Of a stretch of 64,000 bases of DNA, positions 29,795 to 38,199 are shown piece after piece. Below the pieces are notes generated by a model that saw only the letters and a program-made list of their open reading frames with translations, did not search any database and was not told the DNA's origin. This DNA comes from Trypanosoma brucei gambiense DAL972 (Eukaryota; Euglenozoa; Kinetoplastea; Trypanosomatida; Trypanosomatidae), in contig NC_026739.1 of NCBI RefSeq assembly GCF_000210295.1, positions 964,262 to 1,028,261 of the forward strand, in the 5' to 3' direction. Made by a program: the position numbers and the translations under genes. Position 1 is the stretch's first letter. The number at the start of each line of letters is the position of its first letter.

Positions 29795-30994
29795 TCAAGT
29801 GGACAAATAGTCCATGGCGTGATTAAATGTGTCGATGCCCTTCGTTAGCACAGTTGTTTTATAGTGTATTGTCTGCGGAAAGTAGGCATCTCTCATCCAT
29901 TGTTTCATCGTTTCATGCACAAATGTTCCTTCTGCGTGCCTAGATGCAGCATTTTCGAGAATGGCCGCGCGAACCATGAAGATATAATTAGTGGTTGCAA
30001 AAGCTTGCTCAATCACCAAACTTCCGGTTTTATTACCAAGAACGTCCGTAGGTCTTATGAAACCACGTGCCATTTCGTACGTTCCACCATTACCCCGTAA
30101 CTGAACGCTAGCTTTGAAGATGTTCTGGGCGAGCGTCTTGTCATCCACGGAGCTCACGATGATTGTCTCTTTTCCAGTTGATCCACTGTCGGTGTGCACA
30201 TCCAAGAAGACAAATTTTTCCACGCCGGACGCAGCGTAACTCGTGAGTACCTCACGAAGTGCTGTCAAGCTGCGTTGTTCCTCCCGACCTCCGTAAAATA
30301 AACCTTCAGGGTTGTGCCACTGTCCCCCCTCCAGCGACCGCCTGAACTCCCGCAAACCCTGCTTGAGGAACACCTTTCCAAAGTGATAAAAGAAGGTATA
30401 ACGGTCAATAACACGTGGGGCCTTTGGAAGAAAGAGTGGTGACATCACACTATCATAACTTGTGTTACTAGTGTGTGAAGTTGTCAGGGCATTCCATTCC
30501 TCTTTCAAAAGGTAGTTACGGTGGAGCTCTACATTATTCTCGTTCGTGGTACGAAAGTTTGCCATACCATAAGGGTTGAGCGCGTGCACGAAAAGCACCG
30601 AAGGCCCTTCGCCACGACTAGTGTTCCACTCGCTCAAGAGCTTCGTCTGAATGGCACTCCCGGTGAACCCACCAATCCCATCAGAACCAGATATGTGAAC
30701 AAGAAGCCTCTTGGAGTTCTTCCCCCGAAGGAACGCCGTGTCCAATGTGTATTCAACACCATCACGAGAAGCGATAACGGCGCGCTTAACCTCGGCACCC
30801 GCTTTCGTGGCAGCGCTAGTGAACTTTTCCCGGGCGACATGAAAACTCTGGGCGAAGAACACTTCAGGACAGGTACTTTTATTGTGGTAGTCGCCTGGGC
30901 ACACCATGGGTTCCTGGAGAGGCACAAGGTCAATGACGAAAAGCCCAACACCGATTGTGAGGACCGCTGTAAAGATGGCCTCGACGTCCGCCAT
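29795..30994 (-). CDS. Membrane-anchored DUF2817/M14-like protein, possibly inactive
   Basis: 399 aa. An N-terminal membrane segment (about 7-28) is followed by a lumenal-looking domain with a sequon (NKS). The domain resembles the DUF2817 branch of M14 zinc carboxypeptidases: VHISGSDGIGGFTGSAIQ (99-116), HALNPYGMANFR, NVELHRNY (154-161), FLDVHTDSG with His267, and an acidic SLVIEQ with Glu329. In this family the first motif normally reads like S-G-x-H-G-x-E-G, where His and Glu bind zinc. Here those positions are Asp105 and Gly108, so zinc binding is probably lost. The start is the ATG at 30994; the minus-strand AG nearest to it leaves only a 2-nt leader, so an acceptor further up may be used. 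It may be a pseudoenzyme with a binding role. Confidence 0.8.
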   Translation of the reverse strand: MADVEAIFTAVLTIGVGLFVIDLVPLQEPMVCPGDYHNKSTCPEVFFAQSFHVAREKFTSAATKAGAEVKRAVIASRDGVEYTLDTAFLRGKNSKRLLVHISGSDGIGGFTGSAIQTKLLSEWNTSRGEGPSVLFVHALNPYGMANFRTTNENNVELHRNYLLKEEWNALTTSHTSNTSYDSVMSPLFLPKAPRVIDRYTFFYHFGKVFLKQGLREFRRSLEGGQWHNPEGLFYGGREEQRSLTALREVLTSYAASGVEKFVFLDVHTDSGSTGKETIIVSSVDDKTLAQNIFKASVQLRGNGGTYEMARGFIRPTDVLGNKTGSLVIEQAFATTNYIFMVRAAILENAASRHAEGTFVHETMKQWMRDAYFPQTIHYKTTVLTKGIDTFNHAMDYLST

Positions 30995-31400
30995 CGCTAG
31001 TAACGACAAGAAAAAAGTGGAAAACAAACACTCCCCCTCAGCTTTTTTTCCTTGATAAACACTTTTCACACACGCTCCCACGCAAAGGCCCCTCTCCCTC
31101 CCTCCCTAATGATGCTTTTCGTTTAGTATTAATTTCTGCCGGCTCCGATTATCGACGAGCGGTCGGCACTCTGACAAACCGATCTTAACAGACCATTCAT
31201 CCGGTAAACAGAGAGAGAGGAGGAGAAGGCGTGAACTTCGTGACAAACGAATTTGGGGAAGCTTCGGATGCCAAAAACAACGGCGGGTAGGTGGTTCTGG
31301 GAAGGGGTTAAAAGGGAGAACTGACGCACACGGGAGAGCAACTGTCAAATCAGCCTGCAGCAAGAACTTGCGTTACTGTGCAACAGTACGACACACGAAC
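30995..31400. other. Spacer
   Basis: No convincing gene. An 85-codon frame at 31106-31363 begins at TTG and is rejected. The left end holds the splice signals of the DUF2817 gene. Confidence 0.6.
30997..31030 (-). promoter_or_regulatory. Predicted trans-splice acceptor, DUF2817-like gene
   Basis: A strong minus-strand pyrimidine tract runs into TTACTAG, AG at 30997-30998, only 2 nt before the ATG. Confidence 0.5.
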
Positions 31401-31943
31401 TCAAGTGGTAGATTCAGTTTCAGACGCTACAAAGGGTGGGACGCCCCGCAGCCGTAAAGTTATGAGCGTCCCACGACATTGCAGTAACTTTGTCTCACGA
31501 AGTATAACTACTTGAATGTATTCCACCAGGTCAAGTAGATGCGGTTCCAATTCTCGGAAGCCACGCCCCTCTCCCTCCAGTATCTCCACAGTACGTGCTA
31601 TAACAAGCAACAGTGGATCGGGAAGCATCTCGTTCATATCCTTCAACGAATCAACAATCATCTTCAAATACATGGGCCGCACGTGCGGCTGGCTATCTTG
31701 CAGGTTCCTCAGAACCCGCCTTATCTGATGTACGCCCTGCAGTACAGCCACTTCGGGATACAAACGGGCAAGCGAGGGCTCAGAAGAACAGAGTACATCG
31801 AACACGACTTCATTGGACCGCGTGTTGACTGCCTGCGTGGCTGCGTGGGCAAGAAGGGTCAGAATTTTCCTGTGCTTTTCGGCAAAAGGTTCGACAGGAA
31901 ATGATACACCTTCAAGCAGTGCGCTGTCGCTGCCCTCTGCCAT
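31401..31943 (-). CDS. Hypothetical protein (180 aa)
   Basis: Not recognised. It is an alpha-helical soluble protein starting MAEGSDSALLEGVSFPVEPF at the first ATG (31943; the frame opens at GTG 31964). It contains helices such as HRKILTLLAHAATQAVN and LYPEVAVLQGVHQIRRVL, and ends with a strand-like LLQCRGTLITLRLRGVPPF. No signal peptide or membrane segment. Its neighbours, an Sm protein and a membrane protein, give no functional hint. Confidence 0.72.
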   Translation of the reverse strand: MAEGSDSALLEGVSFPVEPFAEKHRKILTLLAHAATQAVNTRSNEVVFDVLCSSEPSLARLYPEVAVLQGVHQIRRVLRNLQDSQPHVRPMYLKMIVDSLKDMNEMLPDPLLLVIARTVEILEGEGRGFRELEPHLLDLVEYIQVVILRETKLLQCRGTLITLRLRGVPPFVASETESTT

Positions 31944-32506
31944 ACGGCTAAGAAACACACACACAAATAAACAGCAACGCGCAAGTCAACAAGGGGGAAA
32001 GGGGGAAAACTGAATAAAGAAAGCGGATGAAATAGAGGACATACGACAGACGGGTAAAATGCAAAAACAAACGCTGGAACATAGAGAGTTCCAGCTCACC
32101 GCAAGAAAGGGGGGAAGAGGAATGTTACTAGGTAAAAAAGAGCTTAGAATCAAGGTGTTCGGCACGGCTCGACTTCGCTTCGTCCTCTTCATACCTGGTG
32201 CAGGCGCCACATTTTGCCATAACAGAGAGTGGGCTGTCCACCACACGTCATTACCTTTGTATTCAACGTACACACACACAACCGCATAAATGCGTACGGT
32301 AGCACAGCAGCAAGTTATCAGGGTCCACCAAACCAACTCCCCACTGGACAATATGAAGATGACCAAACACCGCCCTCCATAGTCACCGCACTGCACGTAA
32401 CCAACCGTTACGGTTGAGGAAAGCAAAGTGCGTACTCCCCAAAGGCAGAATAGCCGCTAACCTGCCCCAGATCTCCTTTGTCAAGGTTATCTTCACTTCA
32501 CGCCTC
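31944..32506. other. Spacer
   Basis: No gene seen. Purine-rich plus strand at 31992-32035 supplies the pyrimidine tract for the 180-aa gene; the rest is the Sm gene's 3' untranslated zone. Confidence 0.6.
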
Positions 32507-32860
32507 CTATCGGAGGGGAGTGTCCAAACTTTGACTCGCCGCCTGTATTGTCTTGGACACAACTGTCTGCCTCCCTGTAATAGAGTCAATGACCGTCGCA
32601 TCCGTCGTGACACCACTCGAATGCTTAACCGACAGCACACTGCTTCCGCGGACAAACAGCACACAGTTGTAGCATTCATTCCTGATGCTACCCCTACGGC
32701 GCTTAAGTGGTTTCCTACGCTCCGCATCGGTCAATATTAAGTTCGAGGTCGGACTGAAGGACACAAGACGGCCCACAAGTGTGGAGCCGTCATCCAAATC
32801 CACACTAACGCGGCAGCCCAAGAAGGAAAGGAAACTACGCCGCTCGGATTTGACAGACAT
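32507..32860 (-). CDS. Sm15K: Sm-fold snRNP protein, probably the U2-specific variant Sm15K
   Basis: 117 aa with an Sm fold. The Sm1 motif is LGCRVSVDLDDGSTLVGRLVSF, with SPTSNLILTDAE following; the Sm2-like motif is VLFVRGSSVLSV. A basic insert (RRKPLKRRRGS) lies between them. Sm proteins form a heptameric ring on snRNAs for splicing. In T. brucei the U2 snRNP uses two variant Sm proteins, Sm15K and Sm16.5K, in place of two canonical ones. Assignment to Sm15K is from remembered gene order on chromosome 6 and small size, so the Sm fold is firm but the identity moderate. An acceptor AG at 32893-32894 gives a 32-nt leader to the ATG at 32860. Confidence 0.78.
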   Translation of the reverse strand: MSVKSERRSFLSFLGCRVSVDLDDGSTLVGRLVSFSPTSNLILTDAERRKPLKRRRGSIRNECYNCVLFVRGSSVLSVKHSSGVTTDATVIDSITGRQTVVSKTIQAASQSLDTPLR

Positions 32861-33388
32861 TTAGTCACTTGACAAGAGACCCCACCGTCTTGCTACGAGA
32901 GAAAAGCAGCAAAGCAGAAATAAAATCACGGGGAAAAAATAGAAATAGCGAAAAGAAGTCACCTAAAAGAGAAGCGATAAGAAGGGAGAAATGCACATCA
33001 GCCCAAAACGTTGAGAGGGGCACAATTACTCGAAAATTGATAACTTCCATTAACTTGTTTGCGACCTTCAAATATATAAATAAACGTAAATATATATTTT
33101 TTCTTCACGGAAACCCAACAATAACAAGCACATCCACATTAGTTGAGCAGAAAAGGAGAGGTACCGGAGGAAGATTCGTGGGTAGATGTGAGCGCGCACA
33201 GACGTACACAGGAAGGGAAAAAAAAAAGAAAATTCCCACCACGCCCTTGCTCTCCGAATATACAATCCGGAAACCTTCCCCCTACCCGCCTTCCTCCTCA
33301 ACCAAATCCTGCCTCGTCACGCCACCAACAAAACTCACACCCTTTTAACTTGTTACCTTTTTACCTGTTGTCTAGACAAGGTGGTTTA
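32861..33388. other. Spacer
   Basis: No gene seen. It contains the Sm gene's splice region and the KRR1 3' untranslated zone, including AT-rich sequence at 33070-33102. Confidence 0.6.
32893..32965 (-). promoter_or_regulatory. Predicted trans-splice acceptor, Sm gene
   Basis: Long minus-strand pyrimidine tract ending CTCTCGTAG, AG at 32893-32894, 32 nt before the ATG. Confidence 0.65.
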
Positions 33389-34252
33389 CTACTCCATCTT
33401 GAAATCATCGCGTTTCCGCCGCTTTTGACCTACCAGGAACGCCTTACCGCTTTCCATGGCGATATCCTCCTTGCGCTTCGGTGGAGCAGGTGGAAAAACG
33501 GATTTCTCTTTATTGGCTTGCTTCTTGAGTGAAGCCTGAAGCTTCTCTTTCTTGGCTTTCTTGACAGCCTTTGCCTTCTCTTTGTTCTGTAAGGTCTTCT
33601 TGTAAACTGGAATGAAGCGGCTCCAGTCTTCGTGCTTTAGGTCTTCACGTTTTGCGAGCTCCCGCTTGATGAGTAGCTGCTTGAGACCGTAGATTGGATG
33701 GATGTTGTTCATGCAGTCGTCAACAATCTTTCGCACCTGTTGGCACCCCTTCACGGGGCCCATCACAGCTACTGTCTTTCCCTGAACGAGAACATAACAG
33801 CCCGTGAGAATTTCTAAAGCTTTTAGCGTCTGGGCCTTGGGGCCAATGAGTCGGTCGCGCCGTTTTATAAATCTGCGAGTGCTTTTTCCCTTTAGTGAGA
33901 TGGGAATGATGTCACAAGTAATTTCCGTTTGAAATATTTTCTGCGCCTGGGCGAGGGGAACATTTCGAGCGAGAAGTCGTATAAAGTCACGTGCCTTGAC
34001 GATAGCGTATGGGTCCCACGTCCGACGGGTAGTTGCAACGGTCATGGATCCCTCCATTAGGTCCAACTTCCCTGTCAGTTGGTGTTGCCCAAGGACCGTC
34101 TCCACTGCTGGCCAAATACTTCGTATGTAGCTCTCCAGATAACTAGGGAATTGGGTTGCGAATGTGGTCTCAGCCACGCAGCACGCTCCACCGGGAACAT
34201 CATCTTGTGTCAGCTCCGGCACATGGTACTTGGGTTTTGACGAAGACGTCAT
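33389..34252 (-). CDS. KRR1: KRR1, small-subunit processome KH protein
   Basis: 287 aa, a clear KRR1 orthologue. It acts in the nucleolus in the SSU processome for 18S rRNA maturation. Diagnostic stretches include MTVATTRRTWDPYAIVKARD, LLARNVPLAQAQKIF, FIKRRDRLIGPKAQTLKALE (the KH GxxG-like core), NNIHPIYGLKQLLIKRELA and EDWSRFIPVYKK. The C-terminal third is Lys-rich and probably nucleolar-targeting. The start is the ATG at 34252; the upstream open frame to 34480 is translated (TG)n/(TA)n repeat and pyrimidine tract, so it is not coding. Confidence 0.95.
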   Translation of the reverse strand: MTSSSKPKYHVPELTQDDVPGGACCVAETTFATQFPSYLESYIRSIWPAVETVLGQHQLTGKLDLMEGSMTVATTRRTWDPYAIVKARDFIRLLARNVPLAQAQKIFQTEITCDIIPISLKGKSTRRFIKRRDRLIGPKAQTLKALEILTGCYVLVQGKTVAVMGPVKGCQQVRKIVDDCMNNIHPIYGLKQLLIKRELAKREDLKHEDWSRFIPVYKKTLQNKEKAKAVKKAKKEKLQASLKKQANKEKSVFPPAPPKRKEDIAMESGKAFLVGQKRRKRDDFKME

Positions 34253-34280
34253 CTCCTTCAGTGCACCTAAAGTCGTGAAA

Positions 34281-34301
34281 TATATATATATATATATATA
34301 T
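34281..34301. repeat. (TA)n microsatellite
   Basis: About ten TA units, 29 nt upstream of the KRR1 start codon. Confidence 0.9.
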
Positions 34302-34408
34302 CTGTGTGCGTGTTCCTCAGATGCTGTTGTGAACGAACAAGCACTTGCGCATTCATCAAATGCCAAAATTAATGAGAAAATCAGAAGGTCAAAACGCAGG
34401 ACATTTCC

Positions 34409-34433
34409 CACACACACACACACACACACACAC
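34409..34433. repeat. (CA)n microsatellite
   Basis: Twelve CA units, (TG)n on the transcribed strand, upstream of KRR1. Confidence 0.9.
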
Positions 34434-34979
34434 GAAAATGCATGGAGCACGAAAAAGAAACATGGGGGCACTAACTGCACAACATAGAGGGAAGCGATGG
34501 AATAGTTCCCTGCTCATTTGTTATGTTAACGGTGGAGGGGAAATCCGTTAGGTACACAGGCCGTACACAACCGCTCACAGGTTCTCACCTTACAAGCACC
34601 AATTATAATATGGTTCCGGAGCGCAACGGAGCAGAACACACCTAAAGGAAACCCCTACGCGAGGACCGTGGGAAATAACTGTGATGCCCTCTACCAGGAG
34701 CACTGAGCAGCCACCGCCGCAGGTTTATTACATTTCATACCAACAGTTCAGTGGTCCCGGTGGAGGGTATAGAGGTTAAAGCCCACCAAGCGGAAAACAA
34801 AGAGAATCTCACCTCCTTACTCTCCACTGGAGTAAACTTCGCGAGCCCATCCAAGGGTTCAGCACCACTTATGATGGAAAAACAAGATGATTTAGCAACG
34901 CTGCTGCAGCGGAAGATTGCGTAAGCCGCCTAGTCCACATCCTTACAACGACACTTTCCACAAAACATGCCGGAAGATA

Positions 34980-35384
34980 TTACCCCTCTGTGTTTGGAAT
35001 GGGATTCCACGCATCCAAATTCATTGCCAACGGGAGGGGAATAGCACTGGGGACCGCACCTCGTGACTCATTTGGGGGTAGTATAGGTTCCTGCAGCACC
35101 TGTTTACCGTCTGCTGAAACCTCAACTGACAATGCACGGACACAACTGCCGCCATTCCAATCAACAGCCTCCCCATCAGCATACGGCACCGGCTCCTCCC
35201 GACTATTTGGGTGACGGAAAGACACTAACAGCGTTCGGTTCACGTCCAAGTTCATAAGTGAAGCAAATGTGTGTCGGGCATCTCGCCACGAGGCCCCTTC
35301 CGGTAATGCTAAGAAGACAGTTTGGTTCCTATGGTGAACAATAACTGTATTGGGATACGACATGTGTATATTACTCTCCCGCAT
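34980..35384 (-). CDS. Hypothetical protein (134 aa)
   Basis: Not recognised. It starts MRESNIHMSYPNTV at the ATG at 35384, with a second ATG at 35363. The first 85 residues (VIVHHRNQTVFLALPEG, then a helix WRDARHTFASLMNLD, then TLLVSFRHPN) suggest a ubiquitin-like beta-grasp arrangement, but this is a visual impression only. The C-terminal 45 residues are Pro-rich and probably disordered. It has no signal peptide or membrane segment. Confidence 0.65.
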   Translation of the reverse strand: MRESNIHMSYPNTVIVHHRNQTVFLALPEGASWRDARHTFASLMNLDVNRTLLVSFRHPNSREEPVPYADGEAVDWNGGSCVRALSVEVSADGKQVLQEPILPPNESRGAVPSAIPLPLAMNLDAWNPIPNTEG

Positions 35385-36034
35385 CCCCTATGGAATCCCT
35401 TCCCCTCTCCCGGCTTTCACCCCTACGTTATTATTTGCTTCTCCTCGGATCAAGTGAAATATTAAACAAACTAACTTTCCCTCGAACCGCCACCCAGTAC
35501 GCGATACGGCAAGGGACGAGCAACGACGGCAACCCGTAAAGCAGCAGCGGCATGCGGAAACAGTAGAGTGGAGGGTCGTGAGAAAAAAAAACGAAGGAAG
35601 GTGGTAGACAGATGAACAGACATACAAATTCACATGCAAGAGACGAAGTGATGTGTCAAAAAAAAAAATGCCTATACTCCTCCATTGCACCATCACACCG
35701 CCTGTTGACCCATTCTATCCGAAAAGATTCAAATGTGCGCGCGTTCGGGTGCACACGCGAACAGTGGATAAATCGAAGGTAAACCGGATTGAGTAACTTT
35801 AAAGAGACAGGGTGATATCATTAGTACCGTTTGCGCCTTTGCCTGCTCGCATTAGTATGACACAATTTTAAAGATGATAAGAGTTTTAAAACGTCTCCGC
35901 GTACTATTATTATTCTTTCTCATATATATATATATCCTTTGCATTAACGGGAGGTACCTTCCTCGAACAATTTATAATTCCTCAGGCTGAGACTCCTCAG
36001 AGGACCACCACCGACTACTTTCACTCACCCTTTT
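35385..36034. other. Spacer
   Basis: No gene seen. A-rich runs at 35580-35600 and 35658-35668 supply pyrimidine tracts for the 134-aa gene. An AT run lies at 35922-35934 in the eIF3D 3' untranslated zone. Confidence 0.6.
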
Positions 36035-37555
36035 CTAACCGTCTTCCTCACCTTCATCATCATCATCCTCTTCGTCGTCATCCTCCTCATCCTCCTCCTC
36101 TTCATAAAATTCTTCTTCACATTTCTCCACTAGAAGGATTGAGGTATCCCCCGACCTCTTTACAAGCGCTGCTTCACTGAAATCTGACTGCACAAATGCC
36201 GTGATGATGGTGTCCGCTACCGTCCACATGTTAGCAACCTTTATACCCAATTGGGCAGCGAGTGGGGAAGGATCGTTCGTAAATGTCGCAAGCACTTCGT
36301 GACGAAGTGGGTCAAACACCCCGGCACCCTTACGACACCGTGAAATGAAACCAATCTTCATGTGTGCACCCGAGAGGTGACAAAGGGCGATCCAGCGGGC
36401 CATCTTCTGCGCATTCCTCCGATACTCTTCCGATATACATGTGGCGGTCTGCGAAGCCAACATCTTGCGCCAATCGTTCTCCTCACCTTTGATGCAGTGC
36501 TCCAATAGCCCAAAGAGTCGAATGTGTTTATCACCTTGCATCGCGTCCACCTCGCAACGGACAATCAAATCGTACCTGTCCTTGGTGTCAGCGTGCATAA
36601 CGAACCGGCGGTAGCGGTACAAGCGAGGATGCTTCCCCGGAAAGGGGCTTTTTTCACAGTCCATCTGGTACCGAGCGGCCGTACAGGACTGCGCAACAAA
36701 GAAATTGTTTACCTTGGATGATTCCGCCTCGAGACTGCTAGTGCGGTCGGTCTCCACCACCTCGGTCTCCGAAGGGACACGCGACACGTCAGCAGTTTCG
36801 TCCACCCATTGCTTCTCGACGTTGCAACCATCAACTTTCGATATAAAGTAAAAACGGCCGACGCGATAGAAGTGAAGATGCCAGGAGTACACGCTTCGGC
36901 TGCACGTCATGAGGAGTGCAAGCACTTCGTCAGTTGCCACGACGATTGGGTAAGTGCCCGGTGGTTCACTCTTGAGAATACCACGCAGTACATTGTCGGT
37001 AAACGAATCCGAACGTGTAAAATCCACCTTTGTTTCTTTTTCGTTAAGTGGGATCGGGGCTTTACAGGATGCCTTATCCATCTCATTCTTATACACTGGT
37101 GGTCGGTTGTGCTGTGATATGTCAGATACTGTCGGTAGGCTGGTAAGGTTTGGCATCTTGGCAAGCTCAGCCTGTCGAAACTGCTCAAGGATGACAGCGT
37201 CAGACGGCACCTTGACGGTATCGGGAGGTAGGGTGATATTTCGCTTGGGTTTGTTCTGAAAGTTGCGGCGGGAATTCTGGTGGCGCCTAGGAGCTGACCA
37301 ATCCGGAACTTGACGCCGCTCCTTCACGCGCGTGCTCTTTAGTATTTTGTTTCTCTTTTCATCCTCAACGATCGTGAATTCACGTTGCCTCCCACCTTCA
37401 ACGGGTTCTAGCACCCTAAGCCAGTCAAACGGCTCAACGGCTTCTCTCTTATGGTATAATGAACCCACTGTGGTTTCAATTTTCCCCCCTTGAACCTCTG
37501 GGGGTCCCCAGGAGGACTGCTCATTGATGTGAATCTGGGGTAACACAAAGGCCAT
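36035..37555 (-). CDS. EIF3D: Eukaryotic translation initiation factor 3 subunit D
   Basis: 506 aa. eIF3D is a peripheral eIF3 subunit that can bind the mRNA cap. Family features include SWGPPE near the N terminus, a basic RNA-binding-like region (RRHQNSRRNFQNKPKRN), ATDEVLALLMTCSRSVYSWHLHFYRVGRFYFISKVDG, the core RYRRFVMHADTKDRYDLIVRCEVDA, and WRKMLASQTATCISEEYRRN. It ends in a long Asp/Glu tail encoded by an imperfect TCATCC-type repeat (plus 36056-36110). The ATG at 37555 follows an AG acceptor at 37582-37583; the open frame to 37717 is leader. T. brucei eIF3D maps next to a MINDY-like gene and KRR1 in my memory of chromosome 6, consistent with this layout. Confidence 0.93.
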   Translation of the reverse strand: MAFVLPQIHINEQSSWGPPEVQGGKIETTVGSLYHKREAVEPFDWLRVLEPVEGGRQREFTIVEDEKRNKILKSTRVKERRQVPDWSAPRRHQNSRRNFQNKPKRNITLPPDTVKVPSDAVILEQFRQAELAKMPNLTSLPTVSDISQHNRPPVYKNEMDKASCKAPIPLNEKETKVDFTRSDSFTDNVLRGILKSEPPGTYPIVVATDEVLALLMTCSRSVYSWHLHFYRVGRFYFISKVDGCNVEKQWVDETADVSRVPSETEVVETDRTSSLEAESSKVNNFFVAQSCTAARYQMDCEKSPFPGKHPRLYRYRRFVMHADTKDRYDLIVRCEVDAMQGDKHIRLFGLLEHCIKGEENDWRKMLASQTATCISEEYRRNAQKMARWIALCHLSGAHMKIGFISRCRKGAGVFDPLRHEVLATFTNDPSPLAAQLGIKVANMWTVADTIITAFVQSDFSEAALVKRSGDTSILLVEKCEEEFYEEEEDEEDDDEEDDDDEGEEDG

Positions 37556-38199
37556 CAAAAACGAAACTACTAAGTTTGAAACTGAAATGTGGTCCACGGG
37601 AAAAAGAAAAAAGGAAGAAAGAGGATCTGTATTTATAACAAACATAAGTGAATGGAAAAGACAGACAAAACAAAATAGTAATGACAACCACACACACGTA
37701 CATGCACACGTCCACATTCCTGCCTACAACACCCGCGCGAGTAGAGAATGGAAGCAACGAACGAGCAGTCTCTCCGTGCAACCTTCGCACCCAACAGCAG
37801 TGAAAAGATGGAAACAAAAAACATAACATCAGGTGTCAAAGAAACGCCTAAATGCTAAACAGCAATGTCCGCTGTACAATTTGGAAGAAAGAAACAAATA
37901 ACATCAACATGATCAAATACGGAAGTACAAAAAAGGATAAGCTGGGACTCATTTTCCTGAGGGTGAGGTATAGGCTTGAAGTTGAAATAGAATTTGCAAA
38001 AGGTGCCCAACTAATGTGCACGTGCACCATCATCTGTGTAAAAATGCAATATCAGAGGCAACATTACCTACTGTGGGCACAACTTGTCTACAGCTGCGCC
38101 AGTACTCCCGCAGTTCCCCAATAACTCGCATGTTCCATCAAACTGTATTTTTAAATCCATCTTGACTAGCGAATCCGCGCCGCCACGGACCCATTTGGG
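37556..38199. other. Spacer
   Basis: No gene seen. It holds the eIF3D splice region and the deubiquitinase 3' untranslated zone. Confidence 0.6.
37582..37625 (-). promoter_or_regulatory. Predicted trans-splice acceptor, eIF3D
   Basis: Minus-strand pyrimidine tract followed by ACATTTCAG, AG at 37582-37583, 26 nt before the ATG. Confidence 0.65.

Larger units (their letters stand above)
34253..34979. other. KRR1 leader with microsatellites, and 3' untranslated zone of the 134-aa gene
   Basis: No gene seen. A TA repeat (34281-34301) and a CA repeat (34409-34433) lie just upstream of the KRR1 start. The remainder looks like an ordinary 3' untranslated zone. Confidence 0.6.

Noticed and set aside
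31106..31363. 85-codon minus-strand frame
   Set aside because: Starts at TTG with no supporting motif and lies in the leader/3' zone between two genes.
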